In this document: positions 26,111-34,020 of the stretch, one piece after another
Layout: each line of letters begins with the position of its first letter
Numbering within the stretch: the first letter of the stretch is position 1
Source of the DNA: Aggregatilineales bacterium
Lineage (GTDB): Bacteria; Chloroflexota; Anaerolineae; Aggregatilineales; Phototrophicaceae
Direction: 5' to 3'
Length of the DNA: 64,000 bases
Assembly: GCA_030834905.1 (NCBI GenBank)
Contig: JAUQWZ010000018.1
Location: forward strand, 62,001 to 126,000
Translations under genes and position numbers: made by a program
Notes under the pieces: model-generated
What the model was told of the DNA's origin: nothing
The model's input: only the letters and a program-made list of their open reading frames with translations
The model's database searches: none

Positions 26111-27493
26111 CTATCCATCCACCAGAATTTTATCGACGGCGGCGGCAAGCTCGCGCAGGTTGCTGACCTTGTAGACGCCGCTGGCGCAGGTGGAATATTC
26201 CCACATATCGCTGTCGCCGGTGCCCCACTGCCCCTGTGATTCGGGGTTGAACCACAGCAGGCGGCGGCTGCGGCGCATGATGTCGTTGGCGATATCGGCG
26301 CGCGGGTTGTTGTAGTTATTGCGCCCGTCGCCGAGGATGATGACCGTCGTGCGGCTGGAGACGCAGCCAAGGTGATCGCGCTTGAAGGTGTTGAGGCTGT
26401 TGCCGAGGTCGGTGTTGTAGTAGCCGGGGCGGTTGTTGGTCAGCACGCGCTCGACGGCAGTCTGCGGCTCATGCGATTCAAAGTCCATGCTGATATCGGT
26501 CAGATCGCTGATAAAGACGAAACTGTTGGTCTTCGCCACCTGATCCTGAAGCTCATAAATCAGCGTGAGCAGGAATTCGGCGCAGTAGCGCATCGACGTG
26601 CTGACGTCACATATAAGTACCAGACACGGCTTGACGTGTTTGGTGCGGAACTTGAGTTCAAGCGGCACGCTGTCGTAACGCATGTTGGCGCGCATCATCC
26701 GGCGCGGGTCGAGCGTGCCGGTTCGGGCGCGGCGCTGGCGCAGCGCTGCCCGGCTGCGCAGTCGTGCCGCCAGCCGCCGGATTTCCTCGCGGATCTGATC
26801 AACTTCCGAATCGGTCAGGCGGGTGAAGGGCACGTCCATCAGGTCGGGCTTGGGCTTCGGCTCGCGGTTCGCCATCTGTTCCGCCAGCGACGCGCCGACA
26901 AACTGCGAAATCTGCTCGCTCAAGCCCTCGGCGTTCTGCTCCAGCATCTGGCGCATCTCGACAAGCGCCTGCGAGTCCATGCCCATTTCCTCAAGCTGCT
27001 GAAGAAGCTGTTCGATCAACTGCTGAAGCTGCTGCATGTTCATCTGGCGCTGCATCCGGCGCTCGAACCACGAACGCTGGTACATCTCCGAACCCTGCTG
27101 CAAACCCGCCTGCTGCCCCGCCTGATCAAGCTGCGCCTGGCTGAACTGCTGTCCCTGCATCAGTTGGTTGAGAAGCTGCTGAAGCGCCTGCATATCGCCC
27201 ATCAGCGATTGGAGCGCCTGCTCCAGCATTTCCTGCTCTTCAGGCGTCAGATTATCGGGGATGTTCTCCATCGGCGGGACGGTATCGCCAAAAAACAGCG
27301 GAAAATAATAGTCAAACGTCTGCTGATCGCGGGACTCTTTGACCAGGGTTGTTTTCAATGCCGAGCGAAATACGTCGCGGCTCTGAATACCGACCGCTTC
27401 CACCCCATTCATCGCGTCCATGCTTTCGGCAAGAGAGATACGAACTCCTGCCGCGCGCAGCACGCGGACAAAATCGACCATTCGCTTATCCAT
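26111..27493 (-). CDS. VWA-domain protein, CoxE-like
   Basis: 460 residues. The N-terminus (VDFVRVLRAAGVRISLAESMDAM) and the C-terminal von Willebrand A domain match the CoxE-like family (PF05762). The metal-site motif DVSTSMR is at about residue 295, with Thr and Asp partners later (GDGRNNY). Between them, residues 130-215 are rich in Gln and Met with heptad-like spacing, a probable coiled coil. CoxE-like proteins usually pair with a MoxR AAA+ ATPase in metalloenzyme maturation; no MoxR gene is adjacent. Cytoplasmic, probably one-gene unit. Confidence 0.85.
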   Translation of the reverse strand: MDKRMVDFVRVLRAAGVRISLAESMDAMNGVEAVGIQSRDVFRSALKTTLVKESRDQQTFDYYFPLFFGDTVPPMENIPDNLTPEEQEMLEQALQSLMGDMQALQQLLNQLMQGQQFSQAQLDQAGQQAGLQQGSEMYQRSWFERRMQRQMNMQQLQQLIEQLLQQLEEMGMDSQALVEMRQMLEQNAEGLSEQISQFVGASLAEQMANREPKPKPDLMDVPFTRLTDSEVDQIREEIRRLAARLRSRAALRQRRARTGTLDPRRMMRANMRYDSVPLELKFRTKHVKPCLVLICDVSTSMRYCAEFLLTLIYELQDQVAKTNSFVFISDLTDISMDFESHEPQTAVERVLTNNRPGYYNTDLGNSLNTFKRDHLGCVSSRTTVIILGDGRNNYNNPRADIANDIMRRSRRLLWFNPESQGQWGTGDSDMWEYSTCASGVYKVSNLRELAAAVDKILVDG

Positions 27494-27669
27494 ACGCCGG
27501 GAATCCCTTCGCCCGCCTGACGGCGAGTCCTGAGAGCCAGTGTGGTGCGCCGCGCGAGGGATGTCGTGAGCGTGGCTCTCTCGATCAATACAGTAAAGTG
27601 GCTGCTCGTATTATAGGGATGTTCGCCGCCGCGCGTCAACCAACCGAAGGGGTAGGAACCCATCGTGGC

Positions 27670-27694
27670 GGACACAATGATGTCGTGTCCCTAC
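27670..27694. repeat. Degenerate GGACAC palindrome
   Basis: GGACACAATGATGTCGTGTCCCTAC: the right arm is intact while the left has lost three bases of pairing. It sits in the divergent gap before the Nudix gene and is followed, after GCCTG, by six T. Confidence 0.6.
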
Positions 27695-27763
27695 GCCTGT
27701 TTTTTCATCTCATGATATGATGCCCGAATTGATTCAATTGAGTGCCAATAAGGGGTGCTGCCC

Positions 27764-28342
27764 ATGTCCAACCGTGTTCGCAATGTCACGCCGGAAATTC
27801 TGTCGGATAACTGGTACGTGCTGCGAAAATTCACCTATGAATACCAGCACAGCAACGGATCGTGGAGCAGGCAGACCCGCGAAGCCTATGATCGGGGCAA
27901 CGGCGTGGTCATTCTGCTGTACAACCGCGAGCGCCGCAGCGTCGTGCTGACGCGCCAGTTTCGCCTGCCAGCCTATGTCAACCAGCACGACGGCATGTTG
28001 ATCGAAGCCTGCGCGGGGCTGCTGGACGAGGACGACCCGGAAGCGGCGATCATACGCGAAACCGAAGAAGAAACGGGCTACCGGCTCGAACGGGTGACGA
28101 AGGTATTTGAGGCGTTCATGAGTCCCGGCTCGGTCACCGAGCGCCTGTACTTCTACGTTGCCGAATACGACGCGGACTCGAAAGTGTCGTCCAGCGGCGG
28201 CTTAGCCGATGAAGGCGAGGATATCGAAGTGCTGGAACTGGACTTTGACGCGGCGATGGGGATGATTAACAGCGGCGAGATCATGGATGGCAAGACGATC
28301 ATGCTGCTTCAGTATGCGAAGATCCATCAACTGCTGGGGTAA
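27764..28342 (+). CDS. NudK-like GDP-sugar Nudix hydrolase
   Basis: 192 residues, almost the same length as E. coli NudK, which hydrolyses GDP-mannose. The Nudix helix GLLDEDDPEAAIIRETEEET then GY keeps the REx2EE core; the early Glu of the box is Asp here. NDAEEI-like elements upstream (AYDRGNGVVILLYN, VVLTRQFRLP) are NudK-like, as is EAFMSPGSVTERLYFYVAEY. AAGGGG lies eight bases before the ATG. Its 3' end overlaps the convergent SRPBCC gene by 16 bases. A GDP-mannose substrate is inferred from resemblance. Confidence 0.88.
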   Translation: MSNRVRNVTPEILSDNWYVLRKFTYEYQHSNGSWSRQTREAYDRGNGVVILLYNRERRSVVLTRQFRLPAYVNQHDGMLIEACAGLLDEDDPEAAIIRETEEETGYRLERVTKVFEAFMSPGSVTERLYFYVAEYDADSKVSSSGGLADEGEDIEVLELDFDAAMGMINSGEIMDGKTIMLLQYAKIHQLLG

Positions 28343-28791
28343 GCGGTTTCGCCGGTTTCAAGCAGCCACTTCAGATTTTGCAGCCCTTCGATCAGATCGC
28401 GTTCGTTGCTCTGCTCAATCGCCGGGCGGTTGATCATCTGCCCCAGCACCGAGCCGGGCAGCGCGTAATCGACGCGAATGGTCAGTTCGGTGCCGCCGTC
28501 GGCGGGCGCAAAGGTGAACTCGAAGATGCCGTCAATGCCGCTGAGCGTCCTGACCAGCAGGCGGGCATCAGCTTCCATTTCGACGATCTGGTGTTCGCCT
28601 TTGATGCGCACGCCCATCATGTTGTAGGCATAGCGCGAGATCGAGCCAACGACGGTGGGCGGCGGGGTGACGCGCTCCTGTGAGTGAAAGGCGCGCCACC
28701 AGTCCGGCAGGCGTTCCGGTTGGTGGGCGATAAAGGCAAAGACGGCGCTGGGCGGCATCTGGATGACGATGGACTGTTCCACGTAGGGCAT
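28327..28791 (-). CDS. SRPBCC (START-like) family protein
   Basis: 154 residues. The start MPYVEQSIVIQMPPSAVFAFI, then a glycine-bearing strand VGSISRYAYNMMGVRIKGEHQIVEM and the end helix IEQSNERDLIEGLQNLKWLLE, make a polyketide-cyclase/START-like fold that binds small hydrophobic ligands. AGGAGATGACCTC before the ATG is a good ribosome site. Function unknown. The 3' end overlaps the Nudix gene. Confidence 0.82.
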   Translation of the reverse strand: MPYVEQSIVIQMPPSAVFAFIAHQPERLPDWWRAFHSQERVTPPPTVVGSISRYAYNMMGVRIKGEHQIVEMEADARLLVRTLSGIDGIFEFTFAPADGGTELTIRVDYALPGSVLGQMINRPAIEQSNERDLIEGLQNLKWLLETGETAYPSS

Positions 28792-28896
28792 GAGGTCATC
28801 TCCTGTTAGCCCCCATTATAGCCATAGCGCCAGCAGCGCACAGGCTGCCAGCCAGGTCAGAATTGCAGCCGCAGAGCGCGCCAGGAAGACAGACGA

Positions 28897-29433
28897 CTAA
28901 AGATCGTCGGGCGGCTGCGCCTTGATGCGTTCGACCAGGGCGGTGAGGACATTATAGATGATAGGACAGTGGGACGCGCCTTCGATGGTATCGTCCATGT
29001 TATAGCGAAAATCGGGGGTGAACTGCGGGTAAACGCGACAGGCGTGGGGTCGGTGCGCGTAAATCGAACACAGATTGCCAGAGAGCAGCGGGCAGGGATG
29101 CGCCGGAATGACCGCCCATTCGCCGTGTACACGTCCAAGATCCTCATCGGCATAGAGGGTGATCACGTCTTCTATGGGGATGCGCAGCCCTGCCGAAAGC
29201 CGGTCAATATCCGGCGGGATCAGGCAGACATCCAGCGAACGGCAGCAGTTGGCGCACTGCTTGCAGTCGATAGCGGCAACGATGGGTTCGGCAATCGACT
29301 CGACCAGCGAGTCAAGCGCATCATCGGTGAGCGACTCGTCAAACTCCAGCGCTTCGCGCAGCGCAGCGAACGAGGCGGCACGCTCGGCGGCAAGGCGGCG
29401 CATCTCGTCCAGATTGGTTACCAGGGATTGCAT
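28897..29433 (-). CDS. YkgJ-type cysteine-cluster protein
   Basis: 178 residues. The central part holds the eight-Cys pattern of PF03692: CKQCANCCRSLDVCL, then HPCPLLSGNLCSIYAHRPHACRVYP and a final Cys near the C-terminus. Such proteins bind iron or zinc, perhaps as an Fe-S cluster; their role is unsettled. The first 55 residues form a helical lead. Divergent from a small antitoxin-like gene. The start has no strong ribosome site. Confidence 0.85.
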   Translation of the reverse strand: MQSLVTNLDEMRRLAAERAASFAALREALEFDESLTDDALDSLVESIAEPIVAAIDCKQCANCCRSLDVCLIPPDIDRLSAGLRIPIEDVITLYADEDLGRVHGEWAVIPAHPCPLLSGNLCSIYAHRPHACRVYPQFTPDFRYNMDDTIEGASHCPIIYNVLTALVERIKAQPPDDL

Positions 29434-29504
29434 GGGGTCAACCGCTTTCGCTCATCACTATACATACCATAATAGAATAGATTGCTAGAGAACAGGAGGG
29501 TGAA

Positions 29505-29711
29505 ATGGCGGTATCTCCACGCGAACGATTGGTGGCAGAACCGGACAGCTTATCAGATGAGCAGATAGAGGCGGTACTGCGTTACGTCGAGATTCTGAAA
29601 TCAGACGATCTCGCGCCAGGTTACGATCCACAGCGTGATCCTGTTGTTGGATTCGTGTCCGGTCCCACTGATTTTGGCGAACGCGCAGAGGAATTACTAT
29701 CGGCAGGCTAG
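29505..29711 (+). CDS. Small antitoxin-like protein
   Basis: 68 residues with an excellent ribosome site (AGGAGG, six bases before the ATG). The segment SPRERLVAEPDSLSDEQIEAVLRYVEILKS resembles the short helical antitoxin-like proteins (DUF2281-type) that begin many putative toxin-antitoxin pairs. No toxin gene follows; the next gene is convergent. It may be an orphan. Family assignment is a pattern match only. Confidence 0.55.
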   Translation: MAVSPRERLVAEPDSLSDEQIEAVLRYVEILKSDDLAPGYDPQRDPVVGFVSGPTDFGERAEELLSAG

Positions 29712-29720
29712 AGTAAGCCG

Positions 29721-30488
29721 TTACCCCGCGGCGCAGCCGGGTGCCTGATCGCGGAAGAACCATTCGGGTAGCGAACCTACCTGGTAGGTGTCGCCTTCAA
29801 ATATGAGCGCCGGTGTGCCAAAGGCGATGTAGACCGGCGACTTCCAGAAATCTTCCACATTCATTGGACAGTCCAGCACCGCAAAGACAGAGAGCGTGTC
29901 GTAGTGGGCGACGTAGACCGCGCCCGCGCGCTGCGCCGCGTCCTGTGGGCGTACCGTGTGCAGAGTAATGGAGTCGGGATCGCCCAGCGTAAGCTGCACG
30001 TCACCCAGGGCGATGGTGCTGGCGAGGACGATGCTGGTGATGCGGTCTTCGCCGTCAACCGACTCGTACTCCATTCGACCGTGAAAAGCGCGCCCGCTGG
30101 TACTGAGCAAGGCAGGCTGGTCGCCGTTCCACCACCACGAAATTTTGCCCGGCGTCATCTGATAATCGGCAACCGAGGGATCGGCTGCCAGCAGACTGAC
30201 CGCATCCTCAACCGTAGTGCGGGCGGGCTGAATGCCATTCCAGCATGGCGCGGCGCAGTCAGCGGACGCGGTCAGCAGCGCCTGAATATCGGTGTTGGGA
30301 GAGGAAACGCCGCGCAGCAGCGTGACACCCAGCGCGAACACGGCGAACAGCAGCAGCGTCAGTCTCATGCCGAGATCCAGTGACAGGCTAAGACGCGGCA
30401 GCGGTCGCGCGACCACCCGCGGCGCAAAGCCAGCTGTGGGGTGGTGAATGGGTTGGGCTTTGCCCGTGAATGTCCGGCTGACTGCCAT
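29721..30488 (-). CDS. Membrane-anchored protein of unknown function
   Basis: 255 residues as drawn. A hydrophobic helix (MRLTLLLFAVFALGVTLLRG, from residue 41) is followed by an outside domain with ADCAAPCWNGIQPARTTVEDAVSLL and a later pair of Cys (VLDCPMN, APGCAAG). Proteins with a similar CW-G-I-P-TTV element are common in Chloroflexota. An internal ATG at 30368 would start exactly at the helix and may be the true start; neither has a strong ribosome site. Function unknown. Confidence 0.62.
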   Translation of the reverse strand: MAVSRTFTGKAQPIHHPTAGFAPRVVARPLPRLSLSLDLGMRLTLLLFAVFALGVTLLRGVSSPNTDIQALLTASADCAAPCWNGIQPARTTVEDAVSLLAADPSVADYQMTPGKISWWWNGDQPALLSTSGRAFHGRMEYESVDGEDRITSIVLASTIALGDVQLTLGDPDSITLHTVRPQDAAQRAGAVYVAHYDTLSVFAVLDCPMNVEDFWKSPVYIAFGTPALIFEGDTYQVGSLPEWFFRDQAPGCAAG

Positions 30489-30599
30489 AGCACCAATACG
30501 CGGTGAATAATAGACGACTCCTTGTTTAGATTATGCGGCAGGATTAAGACAGTATGTATTGTGATTGGTGTATCAATCGTAAATTTATCCGGCGCGGGG

Positions 30600-31463
30600 C
30601 TAACCCACCCAATCGCGCAGGAATAGGAAGTCGTGACCGATGGTGCGGCGGCTGAGCTTGGCGATATTGGGCATGGTGCGCTTGTAGTGGTTCGCCTTGA
30701 CGCGCCGCCAGACGCCGCGCACGAAATCACCAGCGAAGCCTTCGTCAATGACTTCTTCGACGGTGTAACGCTCGTCTACCAGCAGGTAGAGCACCTGATC
30801 GACATCGGCATAGGTATAGCCCAACTCGCCCTCGTCGGTCTGCCCTTCCCACAGGTCGGCTGAAGGGGGCTTTTGCCGCACCGATTCGGGTATGTCCAGC
30901 GCCGCCGAAAGCTGGCGCACCTGTGTCTTGTACAGGTCGCCTATCGGCTGGAGCGCCACCCCGCTGTCGCCATAGATGGTCGAGTAGCCGAGCAAAATCT
31001 CGGTCTTGTTGCTGGTGCCCATCACCAAGCCGCCCCAGGGTACCGACTGGTCGTAGAGGATGGTCATACGCAGCCGCGCCATGATATTGCCCTTACGCAC
31101 CGAACTCATAGCCGGAAACTGGTTGATCAGCGGATCTGCCATGTCGGTGATGGGAACGGTCAGACTTGGCAGCCCCAGCGACTCGATGATCCGGTCGGCG
31201 TCCAGCAGGCTGTCCGGCGACGACGTGCGGTAAGGCATCCGCACCGCCAGCAGGTTTTCCGCGCCCAGCGCTTCGGCAGCCAGGTACGCCGACAGCGCCG
31301 AATCGATGCCGCCGGAAAGCCCGATGATGGCACGCTTCATGCCAATTTTCTCGATTTCATCTTTAATGAAGCCCGTCAGCATTTTGCGGGCGATATCGGT
31401 GTTGATTTCCAGGCGATGGGCGAGGTTTGGCTGCCCCGCGCTGGGTTCGTCCGGTCGCATCAT
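30600..31463 (-). CDS. nadE: NAD synthetase, ATP-pyrophosphatase subunit
   Basis: 287 residues. Makes NAD from nicotinate adenine dinucleotide, ATP and ammonia. The PP-loop SGGIDS is at residues 50-55; GTSNKTEILLGY and KTQVRQLSAALDIP are further family marks, and the end KRTMPNIAKLSRRTIGHDF is standard. It lacks the glutaminase domain found in two-domain enzymes. The gene just upstream encodes that domain separately, and the two overlap in ATGA, so ammonia is probably passed between two subunits. Confidence 0.94.
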   Translation of the reverse strand: MMRPDEPSAGQPNLAHRLEINTDIARKMLTGFIKDEIEKIGMKRAIIGLSGGIDSALSAYLAAEALGAENLLAVRMPYRTSSPDSLLDADRIIESLGLPSLTVPITDMADPLINQFPAMSSVRKGNIMARLRMTILYDQSVPWGGLVMGTSNKTEILLGYSTIYGDSGVALQPIGDLYKTQVRQLSAALDIPESVRQKPPSADLWEGQTDEGELGYTYADVDQVLYLLVDERYTVEEVIDEGFAGDFVRGVWRRVKANHYKRTMPNIAKLSRRTIGHDFLFLRDWVG

Positions 31464-32320
31464 CGCTGGCTGTCCTTCCCCTGAATGCGTGTGAGTTCGC
31501 GCAGCACCAGATCCGGTCGCTCGTCGCGGAGCAGCGGCAGGCGGCTGCGCGTGCGGTGCAGTTGGTTGAGATCGACAGCGCAGGTGAGCAGCTTTTCGTC
31601 AAAGTACGTGCCGTGAAGCAGCAGTTCACCGTTGGGATCGACCACTGACGAGCCGCCCCAGAAGTTCTTGCCGTCTTCATAGCCGACCCGGTTGCAGTGG
31701 AAAATGTAGTTGGTGAACAGGCTGCCATACGCCTGATTGACCAGTTCCACCCAGCGCGTGCCGGAAAGCCGGTCGCCCGCGTCCAGTCCCCGGCTGGGGC
31801 TGGCGCTGTTGAAGATGAGGATGTCCGCGCCATCCAGCCAGAGCAGGTAGGGTGGCGATACGTGCCAGAAGTCCTCGCAAATCAGCAGCCCAACCCGCCC
31901 AAAGCGGGTGTCAAAGGCGCGCACCGATTCACCCTGATCGAAGAAGCGCCCTTCATCGAACATGCCGTAGGTTGGCAGGTAGAGCTTGTGGTGAATGTGA
32001 ACCACCGCGCCGCCGGAAAGATAAGCGTCGGCGATGTAATAGCGCTCGCGTTCGTCCTGATGCACAAAGCCAAAGACGATGTCCATCCGCTTACTGGCGT
32101 GCAGCAGCGGCGCGAACACCGGGTCGTCGCCACGCGGGCGGATGGCGACTTCAGGCACCAGATCCTGCACCTGATAGCCGGTCAGCGACAATTCGGGAAA
32201 GACGAGCAGATCGACCTGCTGCTGCGCCGCCTGCTCGACGTAAGCAAGGTGTTTTTCGAGATTGACTCTGAGATCGCCCAGTTTGGGATAAATCTGCGCC
32301 AAGCCGACGTTCAGGCGCAT
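31460..32320 (-). CDS. Nitrilase-superfamily glutaminase subunit of NAD synthetase
   Basis: 286 residues of the carbon-nitrogen hydrolase fold. The catalytic triad is Glu43 (FPELSLTGYQ), Lys112 (HHKLYLPTYG) and Cys148 (LLICEDFWH). LPTYGMFDEGRFFDQG is the form seen in the glutaminase half of glutamine-dependent NAD synthetases rather than in general amidases. It overlaps nadE by four bases, so the pair is a split version of the usual fusion. Start by the obvious AQIYPKLGD N-terminus, with AAAGGAG at eight bases. Confidence 0.9.
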   Translation of the reverse strand: MRLNVGLAQIYPKLGDLRVNLEKHLAYVEQAAQQQVDLLVFPELSLTGYQVQDLVPEVAIRPRGDDPVFAPLLHASKRMDIVFGFVHQDERERYYIADAYLSGGAVVHIHHKLYLPTYGMFDEGRFFDQGESVRAFDTRFGRVGLLICEDFWHVSPPYLLWLDGADILIFNSASPSRGLDAGDRLSGTRWVELVNQAYGSLFTNYIFHCNRVGYEDGKNFWGGSSVVDPNGELLLHGTYFDEKLLTCAVDLNQLHRTRSRLPLLRDERPDLVLRELTRIQGKDSQR

Positions 32321-32432
32321 ACACGGACTCCTTTGGGATTGTCACGTAAATCCTGATCGGCTTGATTGTAGATCGTGGGCGCGAGAAAACCGAGATCGGA
32401 GACAGCGCACGCGAAGATATTGTTATCGTGGC

Positions 32433-32464
32433 AAAAAAGAGGGCGCAGCGTGCTGCGCCCCTAC
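32433..32464 (-). terminator. Palindrome acting as terminator of the FMN reductase gene
   Basis: On the minus strand GTAGGGGCGCAGC-AC-GCTGCGCCC is followed by TCTTTTTT, just after the reductase stop. The same GGGCGCAGC arm forms a perfect palindrome near 47.2 kb. Confidence 0.8.
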
Positions 32465-32480
32465 ATGGGTTACCAGCCGG

Positions 32481-33059
32481 CTAGACGGCTGCCGCGACGG
32501 GTTGGCGCAGCGTCTGGAGCGCCTCTGTCCAGCGGTACAGCTCGTCCAGCATGAGATCGGCGGCGTCAGTCTGGATCTTGCCCGCCTGAAACGTCCCATC
32601 AGGAGCGATCAACTGGGCGACAAATGGAATGTTGACCGATTCGGGGATCGGCATCATCCGCAAGCCGACCACGACCTGCTTTGCCACTTGCAGCGCGCGC
32701 GTGCCAGCCGAAACCCCGCCATAGGTGACGAAGCCAACCGGTTTGTACGCCCATTCCTTGTTCAGGTAATCGAGCGCGTTGAGCAGCGACGCTGGCACAC
32801 TGTGATTGTATTCCGGCGTGACAAACACCAGCGCATCGACCGCGTCAATGCGACGGCTCCAGTCTTTGGTGTGTTCATGCTCGTACTGCTGAAGCCGGGG
32901 ATGAGCCGCCTCATTAAATAGCGGCAGGTTGATCTCCGCCAGATCGATCAGTGCGACCTCAAATTTGCCATGCGCCTGCGCGTGTTGATAAAACCAGTTG
33001 CCAACTGGCAAACCGACCCTTCCGGGACGGGTACTGGCAATGACTACTGCCAACTTCAT
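32481..33059 (-). CDS. NADPH-dependent FMN reductase/azoreductase family protein
   Basis: 192 residues with a flavodoxin-like fold. ASTRPGRVGLPVG binds the FMN phosphate and VFVTPEYNHSVPASLLNALDYL is the family signature. Reduces FMN, quinones or azo compounds with NADPH; substrate unknown. AGGAGCATCACCGA precedes the ATG. A 20-base palindrome just upstream may be its operator, and a palindromic terminator follows, so it is probably a separately controlled gene. Confidence 0.92.
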   Translation of the reverse strand: MKLAVVIASTRPGRVGLPVGNWFYQHAQAHGKFEVALIDLAEINLPLFNEAAHPRLQQYEHEHTKDWSRRIDAVDALVFVTPEYNHSVPASLLNALDYLNKEWAYKPVGFVTYGGVSAGTRALQVAKQVVVGLRMMPIPESVNIPFVAQLIAPDGTFQAGKIQTDAADLMLDELYRWTEALQTLRQPVAAAV

Positions 33060-33087
33060 TCGGTGATGCTCCTCATTGTCATCTCAA

Positions 33088-33107
33088 AAACGGACTACAG
33101 TCCGTTT
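33088..33107. promoter_or_regulatory. Palindrome upstream of FMN reductase, possible operator
   Basis: AAACGGACT-AC-AGTCCGTTT, perfect 9-base arms, ends 29 bases before the start codon. Its size and place suit a TetR-family operator. Alternatively, read on the minus strand it is followed by TT (five T in all with the arm) and could end the upstream Lgt-like gene. No regulator gene is adjacent. Confidence 0.5.
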
Positions 33108-33143
33108 AATACGATAACGTAGAAGCGATAACGAAGGAAGATC

Positions 33144-33887
33144 TTACTTCACCGGCGACAGAAGCTTCAGCGCGGCGACTGCCAGAATCACCCCATCCAG
33201 CCACTGATCACCGCGCAAACCTGCCAGCATCAGTATTGCGTCACCGCGATAGAAGCCGATGGCGAACATGCCGAGGCAAAGCAGCGCCAGTATCAGCCAG
33301 AAGCGGCGACCGTAAAGCCAGTTTCGCCAGAACAGCAGCGCTGTAACCGCCAGCAGCAGCAGCGCCAACACGCCGCCAAAAAGATGAGTGTTGTAGCGCG
33401 GCGCGACGATGCCAAAAATGTCGCGGGTTTCGGAAGCAATCAACGGGGAATAATGCGCCAGTGTATCCACTTCGACGCCATAGGCACAGGCGGCGGCAGC
33501 GCAGCCCGCCCAACCCGCCAGCGCCAGCAGCGGCAGCGCCGGTGTAAGTCTGTCCAGCGCGGCGCGATAGGACAGCCGCCGCCAGCGCGCCGCCAGCCAC
33601 AAGCCAGGCAGCCCGCCGAGTACCGCGCCATGCCAGTCCAAGCCGCCAGCATTCAGGCGCAGCGCCTCGCCCAGATTAGCGGCGAAGTAATCCCAGTGAA
33701 GCAGCACGTGAACCACCCTCGCGCCGATCAGACCGCCCACCAGCGCGCCCAGCGCCGCATCTGCCCACAACCCCGCCTGGCTGCCGCGCCGGACAATGAA
33801 CAGCGAAATACTAAGGATAACTGCCAGCGCCAACAGCAGGCTGTAGGTTTGGATTGTCATGAGACTCAGATTAATTTCTGACGGCAT
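33144..33887 (-). CDS. Lgt-like membrane protein, possibly not a functional transferase
   Basis: 247 residues with seven hydrophobic helices, laid out like prolipoprotein diacylglyceryl transferase. GARVVHVLLHWDYF and GGLDWHGAVLGG match the Lgt region with the conserved His-Gly, and FYRGDA with GDQWLDG matches the C-terminal Arg region. The essential G-R-x-G-N/C motif is replaced by AGWAGCAAAACAYG, with Trp in place of Arg. It may thus have another lipid substrate or be inactive. Two ATG codons (residues 1 and 10) are possible starts. Confidence 0.72.
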   Translation of the reverse strand: MPSEINLSLMTIQTYSLLLALAVILSISLFIVRRGSQAGLWADAALGALVGGLIGARVVHVLLHWDYFAANLGEALRLNAGGLDWHGAVLGGLPGLWLAARWRRLSYRAALDRLTPALPLLALAGWAGCAAAACAYGVEVDTLAHYSPLIASETRDIFGIVAPRYNTHLFGGVLALLLLAVTALLFWRNWLYGRRFWLILALLCLGMFAIGFYRGDAILMLAGLRGDQWLDGVILAVAALKLLSPVK

Positions 33888-33965
33888 GATTGACTCCGGT
33901 AAGAGACGAGCGCCCCCAATATACTGGGGTTGTTACAAAGAAATAAGGACGGTTCTGTAACCAAC

Positions 33966-33974
33966 TGCTATAAT
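33966..33974 (+). promoter_or_regulatory. Extended -10 promoter element of the SPFH gene
   Basis: TGC directly before a perfect TATAAT, 46 bases upstream of the start codon. No clear -35 is present, as is usual for extended -10 promoters. Confidence 0.6.
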
Positions 33975-34020
33975 CCCACGTACTGTTTATCAGAGATAGG
34001 TTACCTTTGAAGGAGTACAC

